DNA from: Syntrophorhabdaceae bacterium PtaU1.Bin034
GTDB lineage: Bacteria; Desulfobacterota_G; Syntrophorhabdia; Syntrophorhabdales; WCHB1-27
Assembly (NCBI GenBank): GCA_002067405.1
Contig: MVRP01000097.1
Location: 1 to 14,060 of the forward strand
Length of the DNA stretch: 14,060 nucleotides
Reading direction: 5' to 3'
Positions 7,674 to 14,060 of this stretch are shown here, piece after piece (the stretch's first letter is position 1; the number at the start of each line of letters is the position of its first letter). The position numbers and the translations under genes are program-made. A model generated the notes under the pieces. That model was not told the origin of the DNA and did not search any database. It was given only the letters and a program-made list of their open reading frames with translations.

Positions 7674-10600
7674 TTGGACGATTATTTTAAAATTTTCGAT
7701 AAACAAAGAGACCCGTTGAGCTATACGGCAATGAAGTTGTCCCTGGCCTCACCGGAGCTCATCGAAAAATGGTCCTTTGGCGAAGTAAAGAAACCCGAAA
7801 CAATCAACTACCGGACCTTTAAGCCGGAGAAGGACGGCCTTTTCTGTGCAAGGATTTTCGGCCCGGTAAAAGACTATGAATGCATCTGCGGCAAATACAA
7901 GAGGATGAAGCACCGCGGCATCATCTGTGAGAAATGCGGTGTCGAGGTCATTCAGTCGAAGGTCCGTCGTGAGCGTATGGGCCATATCCACCTCGCCTCG
8001 CCTATCGCACACATCTGGTTCCTCAAGAGCATGCCGAGCAAAATAGGCACGCTCCTCGAACTGACGATAAAGGAAGTTGAGCGCGTTCTCTACTTTGAGA
8101 TGTACATAGTGGTCGATCCGGGCCCCTCTCAGTACAAGTTCTGTGAGCTGATCACCGAGGACAAATACCTCGAGGCCAAAGAGAAGTTCGGCGATAAATT
8201 CCTCGGCGGAATAGGTGCCGAGGCCATGCGGGAATGTCTCAGGCGGATCGATGTCGAACAGGTTGCAAAGGAGATCAGGGACGAGATGAGGGAAACCTCG
8301 TCGGATGCCAAGAGGAAAAAGCTCGCCAGGAGACTGAAGGTCGTCGATGCATTCCGTATTTCCGGAGTGAAGCCGGACTGGATGATCCTCGACATTATAC
8401 CGGTCTTACCGCCGGAGCTTCGACCCCTTGTGCCCCTCGACGGCGGCAGGTTCGCCACATCCGACCTGAACGATCTTTACAGGCGCGTAATAAACAGGAA
8501 CAACAGGCTCAAAAGGCTTATGGAGCTTAACGCGCCGGAGATCATTATCAGGAACGAGAAAAGGATGCTCCAGGAAGCGGTCGACGCACTTTTTGACAAC
8601 TCGAAGCGCGGAAGGATCGTGACAGGCACGAGCAAGAGACCCCTCAAGTCCCTCTCCGATATGCTGAGAGGTAAGCAGGGGCGGTTCCGCCAGAACCTGC
8701 TCGGTAAACGAGTGGACTACTCGGGCCGTTCGGTTATCGTCGTCGGTCCTGAGCTGAAGCTCCACGAGTGCGGCCTTCCCAAGTACATGGCCCTGGAGCT
8801 TTTCAAGCCCTTCGTGTATAACAGGCTGATAAAGAAGGGATTTGCCACCACCATAAAGAATGCCAAGAAGCTCGTTGAGAAAGAGCGGCCGGAAGTGTGG
8901 GATATGCTCGAAGAGGTGATCAAGGAACACCCGGTGCTCCTCAACAGGGCGCCGACACTCCACCGTCTCGGTATCCAGGCCTTTGAACCGCAGCTGATCG
9001 ACGGCAAGGCCATCCAGCTCCACCCCCTCGTCTGTCCGGCCTACAACGCAGACTTCGACGGCGACCAGATGGCGGTTCACGTGCCCCTGTCCCTTGAGGC
9101 CCAGTCGGAAGCACGTATTCTCATGATGTCGACCAACAACATCCTCTCCCCGGCGAGCGGCCGGCCGATCATTGTCCCCACACAGGACATCGTGCTCGGT
9201 CTCTACTATCTCACGGTCGACCGTAAGTATAAGGAGGGAGAAGGCAGGATCTTCTCTGACCCCGATGAGGTGCGGATCGCATATGATTCGGGTGAAGTCG
9301 ACCTCCATGCGCGCGTAAAAGTCAGGATGGACGGAAATCTCGTCAATACCACGCCCGGCCGTATCCTGCTGCGGGAAGTGATCCCCGAGGTAATTCCTTT
9401 TTCAGTCATCAACCGCGTCATGGACAAGAAGTCCATTGGCCAGCTCGTAGACATCTGTTACCGGCAAGGCGGCGAGAAGGCAACGGTCATTCTCTCCGAC
9501 AGGCTCAAAGGCATCGGGTTCCACTATGCGACCATGGGCGGCATCTCAATCTCGATCGATGATATGATCATCCCTGAGCGTAAGGAAGAGTTGATCAACA
9601 AGGCCTACGAGGAAGTCAAGGTCGTGCAGAACCAGTATTCAGAGGGCTTGATCACGGACGGCGAGCGGTACAACAAGGTTATCGACATCTGGGCGGACGT
9701 GACCGAGAGGATCGCGGACGAGTTGATGCGAGAGCTTGGATCCGAGAAGATCACCGCACCTGACGGCAGGGTGGAATATCAGAACAGCCTTAACCCCATG
9801 TTCATCATGGCCCATTCAGGCGCAAGAGGTAACGCGCAGCAGATAAGGCAGCTCGCAGGCATGAGGGGTCTCATGGCGAAGCCGTCCGGCGAGATCATCG
9901 AGACGCCCATCACGAGCAACTTCCGTGAAGGCCTGACCGTGCTCCAGTACTTTATCTCCACAAGCGGCGCCCGAAAGGGTCTCGCAGATACGGCTCTGAA
10001 GACGGCGAACTCCGGTTACCTGACCAGGAGGCTGGTGGACGTTGCCCATGACGTGATCGTGGGAGAGACGGACTGCGGTACTTTCGACGGCATCGAGGTG
10101 ACGTCCCTCATTGAGGGCGGTGAGGTGATCGAACAGCTCGGCACCAGGATCCTGGGGCGGGTATCTCTGGAAGACCTGAGAGACCCCGACGGTGAGATTA
10201 TCGTCAAGAGGAACGAAGAGATCAGGGAAGAACACCTGAAACAGATCGATGAGGCAGGCTACGAGACGGTCAGGATCCGCTCGGTGCTCACCTGCAGATC
10301 GAAGCGAGGTGTTTGTGCGCTCTGCTACGGCAGGGACCTCGCGAGAGGAAGACTTGTCAGCATAGGCGAAGCGGTGGGCATCATCGCTGCCCAGTCCATC
10401 GGCGAGCCGGGAACCCAGCTCACCATGAGGACCTTCCATATCGGCGGCGCTGCATCCCGACGGGTCGAGCAGTCAACGCTTGAGGCGAGGAACGAAGGCT
10501 ACATCAAGCTCGTGAACGTCAAGATGGTCCTCAACAAGGAAGGACAGCCCGTGGTCATGAACCGGAACGGAGAAATCCTCATTACCAACGAGGCAGGTCA

Positions 10601-11801
10601 CGAGCGTGAGAAGTACCCGGTTATTTACGGTGCAAAGCTCAAGGTTACTGAAGGAGAGAAGGTGACCGAGGGACAGATCTTGGCCGAGTGGGACCCTTAC
10701 ACCACGCCGATCCTGTCAGAGGTTTCCGGTAAGGTGAAGTTCGGCGACATCATCGAGGGCGTTACCATGCAGGAACGGGTCGACGAGGTCACCGGTCTCG
10801 CCTATAAGGTCGTCATCGAGGGACGGGACACTGAAATGCGGCCCCGTATCTCCATCAAGGACGAAAAGGGAAGAACCATAACCATCCCGGGTACCGCCAG
10901 CCCTGCCCGCTACATACTGCCCATCGGCGCCCACATAGTAGTGAACGACGGTGACGATATTTTCGCGGGCGACACGGTCTCCAAGATGCCGAGGGAAACC
11001 ACCAAGACCAAGGATATTACAGGCGGTCTGCCGAGGGTTGCCGAGCTTTTCGAGGCGCGGCGGCCAAAAGAGAGCGCGACCGTCACGGAAATCTCGGGTC
11101 TTGTCTCGTTCGGCAAGCTCTCAAAAGGAAAAAGGGAGCTCATCGTGACTCCGGAGCGAGGCGAAGCACGAAAATACACCATCCAAAGAGGAAAACATAT
11201 CATCGTGCACGAAGGCGACTATGTGAGGGCCGGCGAAGCCCTTATCGACGGGCCTGTTAACCCGCACGACGTGCTGAGGATCCTCGGCACAAAGGACCTT
11301 GCCCGTTACCTCGTCGATGAGATCCAGGAGGTCTACCAGCTCCAGGGCGTGAAGATAAACGATAAGCACATCGAGATCATCGTGCGCCAGATGCTGAAGC
11401 GCGTACGGATCAAGGAAGTGGGCGACACGAACTTCATCATAGACGAACCGGTGGAATGGTGGGTCTTCGAAGAAGAGAACAGACGGGTAATGGAGAACGG
11501 CGGCACGCCCGCAACGGCCGAGCCGCTCTTCCTGGGCATCACGAAAGCCTCGCTCATCACGGACAGCTTCATTTCCGCAGCGAGCTTCCAGGATACGACA
11601 AAGGTGCTCACCCAGGCGGCGATCGAAGGCCGGGTTGACTATCTGCGAGGTTTGAAGGAGAACGTTATCATGGGAAGAATCATACCCGCAGGTACGGGCT
11701 TCCCGAAATACAGAAACTACGAGATGGTCTCGCCTGACGTGGAAAAGACCGAGGAGCCCCGAGAGGAGCTCCCGGAATTACTTGAGAGCGCCACTCCGTA
11801 G
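7674..11801 (+). CDS. rpoC: DNA-directed RNA polymerase subunit beta'
   Basis: A complete 1375-residue beta' subunit (E. coli 1407). The N-terminal zinc site uses C70, C72, C85 and C88 in [15 protein letters not shown] and ICEKCG. The magnesium-binding active-site loop is [13 protein letters not shown] with D460, D462 and D464, identical in number to E. coli. The second zinc site is C801, C874, C881 and C884, with the same spacing pattern as E. coli. The bridge helix ([20 protein letters not shown]) and trigger loop start ([20 protein letters not shown]) are intact, followed by a proteobacterial-type insert with sandwich-barrel segments. The start is TTG. The C-terminus is a short acidic tail ([20 protein letters not shown]) that overlaps the convergent cpoB end by 24 bp. 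The terminator lies 36 nt after the stop, inside cpoB. The rpsL/rpsG/fusA genes that often follow rpoC are absent. Confidence 0.99.
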   Translation: MDDYFKIFDKQRDPLSYTAMKLSLASPELIEKWSFGEVKKPETINYRTFKPEKDGLFCARIFGPVKDYECICGKYKRMKHRGIICEKCGVEVIQSKVRRERMGHIHLASPIAHIWFLKSMPSKIGTLLELTIKEVERVLYFEMYIVVDPGPSQYKFCELITEDKYLEAKEKFGDKFLGGIGAEAMRECLRRIDVEQVAKEIRDEMRETSSDAKRKKLARRLKVVDAFRISGVKPDWMILDIIPVLPPELRPLVPLDGGRFATSDLNDLYRRVINRNNRLKRLMELNAPEIIIRNEKRMLQEAVDALFDNSKRGRIVTGTSKRPLKSLSDMLRGKQGRFRQNLLGKRVDYSGRSVIVVGPELKLHECGLPKYMALELFKPFVYNRLIKKGFATTIKNAKKLVEKERPEVWDMLEEVIKEHPVLLNRAPTLHRLGIQAFEPQLIDGKAIQLHPLVCPAYNADFDGDQMAVHVPLSLEAQSEARILMMSTNNILSPASGRPIIVPTQDIVLGLYYLTVDRKYKEGEGRIFSDPDEVRIAYDSGEVDLHARVKVRMDGNLVNTTPGRILLREVIPEVIPFSVINRVMDKKSIGQLVDICYRQGGEKATVILSDRLKGIGFHYATMGGISISIDDMIIPERKEELINKAYEEVKVVQNQYSEGLITDGERYNKVIDIWADVTERIADELMRELGSEKITAPDGRVEYQNSLNPMFIMAHSGARGNAQQIRQLAGMRGLMAKPSGEIIETPITSNFREGLTVLQYFISTSGARKGLADTALKTANSGYLTRRLVDVAHDVIVGETDCGTFDGIEVTSLIEGGEVIEQLGTRILGRVSLEDLRDPDGEIIVKRNEEIREEHLKQIDEAGYETVRIRSVLTCRSKRGVCALCYGRDLARGRLVSIGEAVGIIAAQSIGEPGTQLTMRTFHIGGAASRRVEQSTLEARNEGYIKLVNVKMVLNKEGQPVVMNRNGEILITNEAGHEREKYPVIYGAKLKVTEGEKVTEGQILAEWDPYTTPILSEVSGKVKFGDIIEGVTMQERVDEVTGLAYKVVIEGRDTEMRPRISIKDEKGRTITIPGTASPARYILPIGAHIVVNDGDDIFAGDTVSKMPRETTKTKDITGGLPRVAELFEARRPKESATVTEISGLVSFGKLSKGKRELIVTPERGEARKYTIQRGKHIIVHEGDYVRAGEALIDGPVNPHDVLRILGTKDLARYLVDEIQEVYQLQGVKINDKHIEIIVRQMLKRVRIKEVGDTNFIIDEPVEWWVFEEENRRVMENGGTPATAEPLFLGITKASLITDSFISAASFQDTTKVLTQAAIEGRVDYLRGLKENVIMGRIIPAGTGFPKYRNYEMVSPDVEKTEEPREELPELLESATP
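11743..11773 (-). terminator. Candidate terminator of the tol-pal-cpoB transcript, inside rpoC
   Basis: Read on the - strand, 4 nt after the cpoB stop comes GGGAGCTCC, a TCTC loop and GGGGCTCC. They pair as an 8-bp stem with one internal U-G pair (11753-11772) plus a terminal G-U. CGGTC and then TTTT (11746-11743) follow. The U-G pair becomes an A-C mismatch on the + strand, so the hairpin favours the - strand transcript. The 5-nt spacer and short U-run make it weaker than a textbook terminator. It lies wholly inside the rpoC coding sequence. Confidence 0.4.
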
Positions 11802-12557
11802 CATCCGCTCCGCGAGCCGGGCTTCTTCGCTTTTAGGAAAAAGCTCTATGACCCTTTTCAAAAGGGTTGTAGAGCTTTTTTTGTCCTTAAGGTGACTGAA
11901 GCCTTCCGCCTGTCGGAGCATGGCCTTGGCCGCCTTGTCGCTCTTGGGATATTTGTCGACTACTTCTTGGAACTGCACTATCGCCTTTTCGTAATCCTTG
12001 ACATTCATATAACTCTCGCCCATCCAGTAGTAGGCGTTGGGCACCAGGGTCGAATCAGGGTTTTGTTTGACGAACTCGCTGAATATTCCCGTGGCCTCGC
12101 TGTAAGCGCCTTTTTGGAACGCGTCGAAACCCTGCTTGTACAGGTCTTCGGGGGTACCCTTCGTGGTAGCGGCTCCTCCCGCCGAAAAGCCTCCCCCGCC
12201 ATCTCTGCCCCTCTTAAGGTCCCGTAGCTCCGCCTTCACTTCTTCCCAGTAAGTCCGAAGCTGTGATTCAAGCTCGTCAAGCCTTCCGAGGACGCTCTTC
12301 ATTTTTTCTTCCCTGCTCTCGTTGGCAACCGACAGGTCTATGACCTGCTTTCTGAGCCCCTGATCGGGAGTACCAAGAGACTTCTGCAGCTCCTTCACGT
12401 CCTTTTCCATGCGGGAAAGCCGCTGGTCAGTCCTGTCTCTGTAACTCGCCTGTTCGCTGTAGACCGATGTGACATCCTCTCTGACCTGCTTCACTTCCGT
12501 GCTTGATGCACAGCCGAAGAGAAAAAGGGCGATCAAAAGAACCGGAAGAAATCTCAT
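11778..12557 (-). CDS. cpoB: Cell division coordinator CpoB / YbgF-like TPR lipoprotein
   Basis: A 259-residue protein. In E. coli CpoB (263 aa) links Tol-Pal outer-membrane constriction to septal peptidoglycan synthesis. Residues 1-16 are a lipoprotein signal with lipobox LFGC, so C16 should be lipidated; E. coli CpoB is instead soluble in the periplasm. Residues 17-118 are charged and heptad-like, fitting the family's coiled-coil trimerisation region. A Gly-rich linker (119-134, [11 protein letters not shown]) leads to about three TPR repeats (136-169, 173-206, 210-243; for example [20 protein letters not shown]). ATG 12557 is chosen because AGGGGGAGGGAC (12561-12572) is just upstream and a signal peptide follows at once; a GTG at 12602 would overlap pal and place 15 polar residues before it. 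It is last in tolB-pal-cpoB, 22 nt after pal, and its end overlaps rpoC by 24 bp. Confidence 0.92.
   Translation of the reverse strand: MRFLPVLLIALFLFGCASSTEVKQVREDVTSVYSEQASYRDRTDQRLSRMEKDVKELQKSLGTPDQGLRKQVIDLSVANESREEKMKSVLGRLDELESQLRTYWEEVKAELRDLKRGRDGGGGFSAGGAATTKGTPEDLYKQGFDAFQKGAYSEATGIFSEFVKQNPDSTLVPNAYYWMGESYMNVKDYEKAIVQFQEVVDKYPKSDKAAKAMLRQAEGFSHLKDKKSSTTLLKRVIELFPKSEEARLAERMLRSGALK
11838..11882 (+). terminator. Intrinsic terminator of the rpoBC operon, embedded in cpoB
   Basis: AAAAAGCTCTA (11838-11848), TG (11849-11850) and ACCCTTTT (11851-11858) pair with AAAAGGGT (11860-11867), TG (11868-11869) and TAGAGCTTTTT (11870-11880). The only non-Watson-Crick pairs are two adjacent G-U wobbles, and the drawn loop is one base (in practice TTCAA or similar). 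In the + direction the stem runs into seven Ts (11876-11882). In the - direction the flanking run is five Ts then CC, so the signal is asymmetric and best read as terminating rpoC, whose stop is 36 nt upstream. The hairpin is encoded in the last TPR region of cpoB (about residues 225-240). Confidence 0.9.
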
Positions 12558-12560
12558 TAT

Positions 12561-12572
12561 GTCCCTCCCCCT
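12561..12572 (-). promoter_or_regulatory. Purine-rich ribosome binding site of cpoB
   Basis: On the - strand AGGGGGAGGGAC lies 3 nt before ATG 12557, with GGGGGAGG about 6 nt from the start codon. It places the start at the lipoprotein signal peptide rather than at the upstream GTG (12602) that would overlap pal. Confidence 0.7.
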
Positions 12573-12579
12573 GTAAAAG

Positions 12580-13146
12580 TTATTGGAATATGAAATGTGC
12601 ACGCCTGTTTTTTGCCCACGCGGCTTCGGTGTGACCCGTATCGGTTGGCGCTTCCTTGCCGTACGAGATGGCCCGCATTCTTGTATCGCTCACCCCCAGC
12701 TTTGCGAGGTAATCCCTTGCCGCTTCCGCCCTTTTCTGCCCTAAGGCCAGGTTGTAGTCCGTGGTGCCCCTCTCGTCACAATGGCCTTCGATGGTCAGCT
12801 TTACCGCTTCGTTCCGAATCAGCCATGCAGCAGCTTCTTTCAGGATGGGTATGTCTTCGGACCTGATGACGTAGCTGTCAAACTCAAAGTAGACATCCGA
12901 GAAACGGGCCTTCGCCGCCTCTTCTTCGGCAGCCCTTCTCTTCCTTTCCTGCTCCTGTCTCAGCAATTCCTCCTCGCTTATAACGCCTTCTTTCCCTTTT
13001 TGGGAATCGGTGACTGCCGATTTTTGATCGTCTCCCGGAGTTGTAACCGGAACCCGCTGGGCAAGGGGTACATGGACGGGTTTTTCGGCACACCCGTAAA
13101 AGAGCATAATTGTTGCGGCCATACAAAACAGCATGATTCTCTTCAT
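12580..13146 (-). CDS. pal: Peptidoglycan-associated lipoprotein Pal
   Basis: A 188-residue outer-membrane lipoprotein with an OmpA-like peptidoglycan-binding domain. The signal peptide ends in lipobox LFYGC with C19 as the lipidated residue; A20 at +2 fits outer-membrane sorting, since aspartate there retains E. coli lipoproteins in the inner membrane. A variable linker with a highly charged helix (EEELLRQEQERKRRAAEEEA, about residues 58-77) precedes the OmpA-like domain (about 82-188). That domain begins FSDVYFEFDSYVIR and has the core motif IEGHCDERGTTDYNLALGQK then RAEAARDYL, where Asp and Arg bind diaminopimelate in known Pal structures. ATG 13146 follows AGGAGG with a 6-nt spacer. tolB ends 10 nt upstream, and TolB is the known partner of Pal. 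Confidence 0.97.
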   Translation of the reverse strand: MKRIMLFCMAATIMLFYGCAEKPVHVPLAQRVPVTTPGDDQKSAVTDSQKGKEGVISEEELLRQEQERKRRAAEEEAAKARFSDVYFEFDSYVIRSEDIPILKEAAAWLIRNEAVKLTIEGHCDERGTTDYNLALGQKRAEAARDYLAKLGVSDTRMRAISYGKEAPTDTGHTEAAWAKNRRAHFIFQ

Positions 13147-13156
13147 CCAAAACCTC

Positions 13157-14060
13157 CTAAGGCATGAATTTCGGCTGCGTTTCCTCGGCGCCGGTAAACT
13201 TCAGCTCTCTCCTGTTCTCTCCGTTGTAGAGCATCATGTAAATGGCGGTCTTCTTGCCCTTTTGGGAGGAATAGAGGATGTACCGGCCACACGGCGAAAA
13301 ACTGGGAGAATCGTTAATTCCGCCGTCACTCAGCACCCGGGCGTTCGAGCCGTCCGGCCTCATCACACAGACCTCGAGAGCGCCTTCGGTCTTCGATACA
13401 AAGGCGATGAGATCCCCCTTCGGCGAAAAAGCCGGTGACGTGTTGTAGTTACCGAAGTAGGACAACCTTTTTATGTCCGGTGATCCCATATCTTTGATAA
13501 AGATATTCGGACCTCCATACATATCAGAGACAAAAACCATTTTGCTGCCGTCCGGGCTGAAGGTGGGGGATGCGAGTATCCCTTCCTTTCTTAAGAGCAC
13601 TTTCTTCTCTTTCGTCTCCACGTTGACCGAGTAAATCGTGGAGAACCTGCCCGACGTATGGGCATAGGCGACGTTCTTTTTGTCTATCCAGGTCGCCCCT
13701 ACCTTCATCCCTTCCTGTCTGTCCGCGTACACCTCTCTGCCTGACCCCAGCTCCGTCACGTACATATTGGGCCTGCCCTCCCTGTAGGAGGTGAAGGCGA
13801 GGTACCTTCCGTCGGGAGAAACGGACGGCGAAACGACAATATTATTCTGATTGGTTATCTTCCTGGGTCCATAGCCGTCGAGATCTGCCACATAAATATC
13901 TCTGCGCCGCTTGTCACCGGCCACAATCACAACCCTGGAGCTCATGATGCCCTTCTCTCCCGTGACGGTGAGGATTATGTCGTCGGCCAGCCGATGAACG
14001 ATTCTCCTGAACTCGGCCGAGGTCGCCCTGTATCTCTTGGCGAAGAGAAGAGTGCCGTCA
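13157..14060 (-). CDS. tolB: Tol-Pal system periplasmic protein TolB (partial, N-terminus outside window)
   Basis: The frame is open from the window edge to TAG at 13157-13159, giving about 300 residues. An internal ATG at 13945 is not the start: the frame continues upstream with LLFAKRYRATSAEFRRIVHR and LADDIILTVTGEKGI, which match the TolB segment joining the N-terminal domain to the propeller. The rest is the beta-propeller with PD40-type repeats: SPSVSPDGRYLAFTS, SPTFSPDGSKMVFVSD, SPAFSPKGDLIAFVSK and SPSFSPCGRYILYSSQ. By comparison with E. coli TolB (430 aa), roughly the first 130 residues, including the signal peptide, lie beyond the window. TolB is periplasmic, binds Pal and TolA, and supports outer-membrane constriction; group A colicins exploit it in E. 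coli. pal follows 10 nt downstream. Confidence 0.96.
   Translation of the reverse strand, partial: DGTLLFAKRYRATSAEFRRIVHRLADDIILTVTGEKGIMSSRVVIVAGDKRRRDIYVADLDGYGPRKITNQNNIVVSPSVSPDGRYLAFTSYREGRPNMYVTELGSGREVYADRQEGMKVGATWIDKKNVAYAHTSGRFSTIYSVNVETKEKKVLLRKEGILASPTFSPDGSKMVFVSDMYGGPNIFIKDMGSPDIKRLSYFGNYNTSPAFSPKGDLIAFVSKTEGALEVCVMRPDGSNARVLSDGGINDSPSFSPCGRYILYSSQKGKKTAIYMMLYNGENRRELKFTGAEETQPKFMP

Noticed and set aside
8406..9308. 300-codon open frame on the - strand inside rpoC
   Set aside because: Antisense to the beta' active-site region with no recognisable motif; a shadow of rpoC codon usage.
11892..12227. 111-codon + strand frame inside cpoB
   Set aside because: Antisense to the cpoB TPR region, without a recognisable domain, and downstream of the strong rpoC terminator.
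13157..13945. tolB starting at ATG 13945
   Set aside because: The frame stays open to the window edge with TolB-like sequence upstream of that ATG, so it is an internal methionine of a gene cut by the window.

Overview
The window is a chromosomal core region: the bacterial ribosomal-protein / RNA-polymerase 'beta' operon on the + strand, facing a tol-pal gene cluster on the - strand. Everything recognisable is housekeeping. I found no mobile element, CRISPR array, phage gene or defence/toxin system, and no undescribed system. What is worth a second look is the RNA-level and junction-level structure around the genes.

Likely organism: a Gram-negative bacterium. An outer-membrane Tol-Pal cluster (tolB-pal-cpoB) is present, and RpoB (1367 aa) and RpoC (1375 aa) have proteobacterial-type architecture, with RpoC zinc-site and catalytic residues at nearly E. 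coli numbering. The order tuf-rpmG-tRNA-Trp-secE-nusG-rplKAJL-rpoBC, a zinc-ribbon L33, a single-membrane-span SecE and TTG starts on rplJ and rpoC fit a Desulfobacterota/'Deltaproteobacteria'-like genome. This lineage call is inference from gene content and protein flavour, not a phylogeny.

Layout. 1-51: last codons of EF-Tu. 67-216: rpmG (L33). 219-292: tRNA-Trp(CCA), only 2 nt after rpmG. 293-432: 140-nt spacer with no clear gene. 433-1171: secE and nusG, abutting. 1184-3486: rplK, rplA, rplJ, rplL (L11, L1, L10, L7/L12), with a 103-nt rplK-rplA spacer and a 133-nt rplA-rplJ spacer; the latter folds as an L10-type autoregulatory leader. 3487-3559: spacer with a perfect 22-nt palindrome. 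3560-11801: rpoB and rpoC (beta and beta'). 11778-14060, - strand: cpoB (ybgF), pal and the 3' two-thirds of tolB, converging on rpoC with a 24-bp overlap of coding ends.

How they work together: the + strand genes supply translation elongation (EF-Tu, tRNA-Trp, L33, L11, L1, the L10-L12 stalk), the Sec translocon (SecE), and transcription (NusG, beta, beta'). The spacers carry candidate RNA elements that could tune the excess of L12 over RNA polymerase subunits. The - strand genes encode the periplasmic and outer-membrane part of the Tol-Pal envelope system. The strong rpoC terminator lies inside the cpoB coding sequence, and a weaker candidate cpoB terminator lies inside the rpoC coding sequence.
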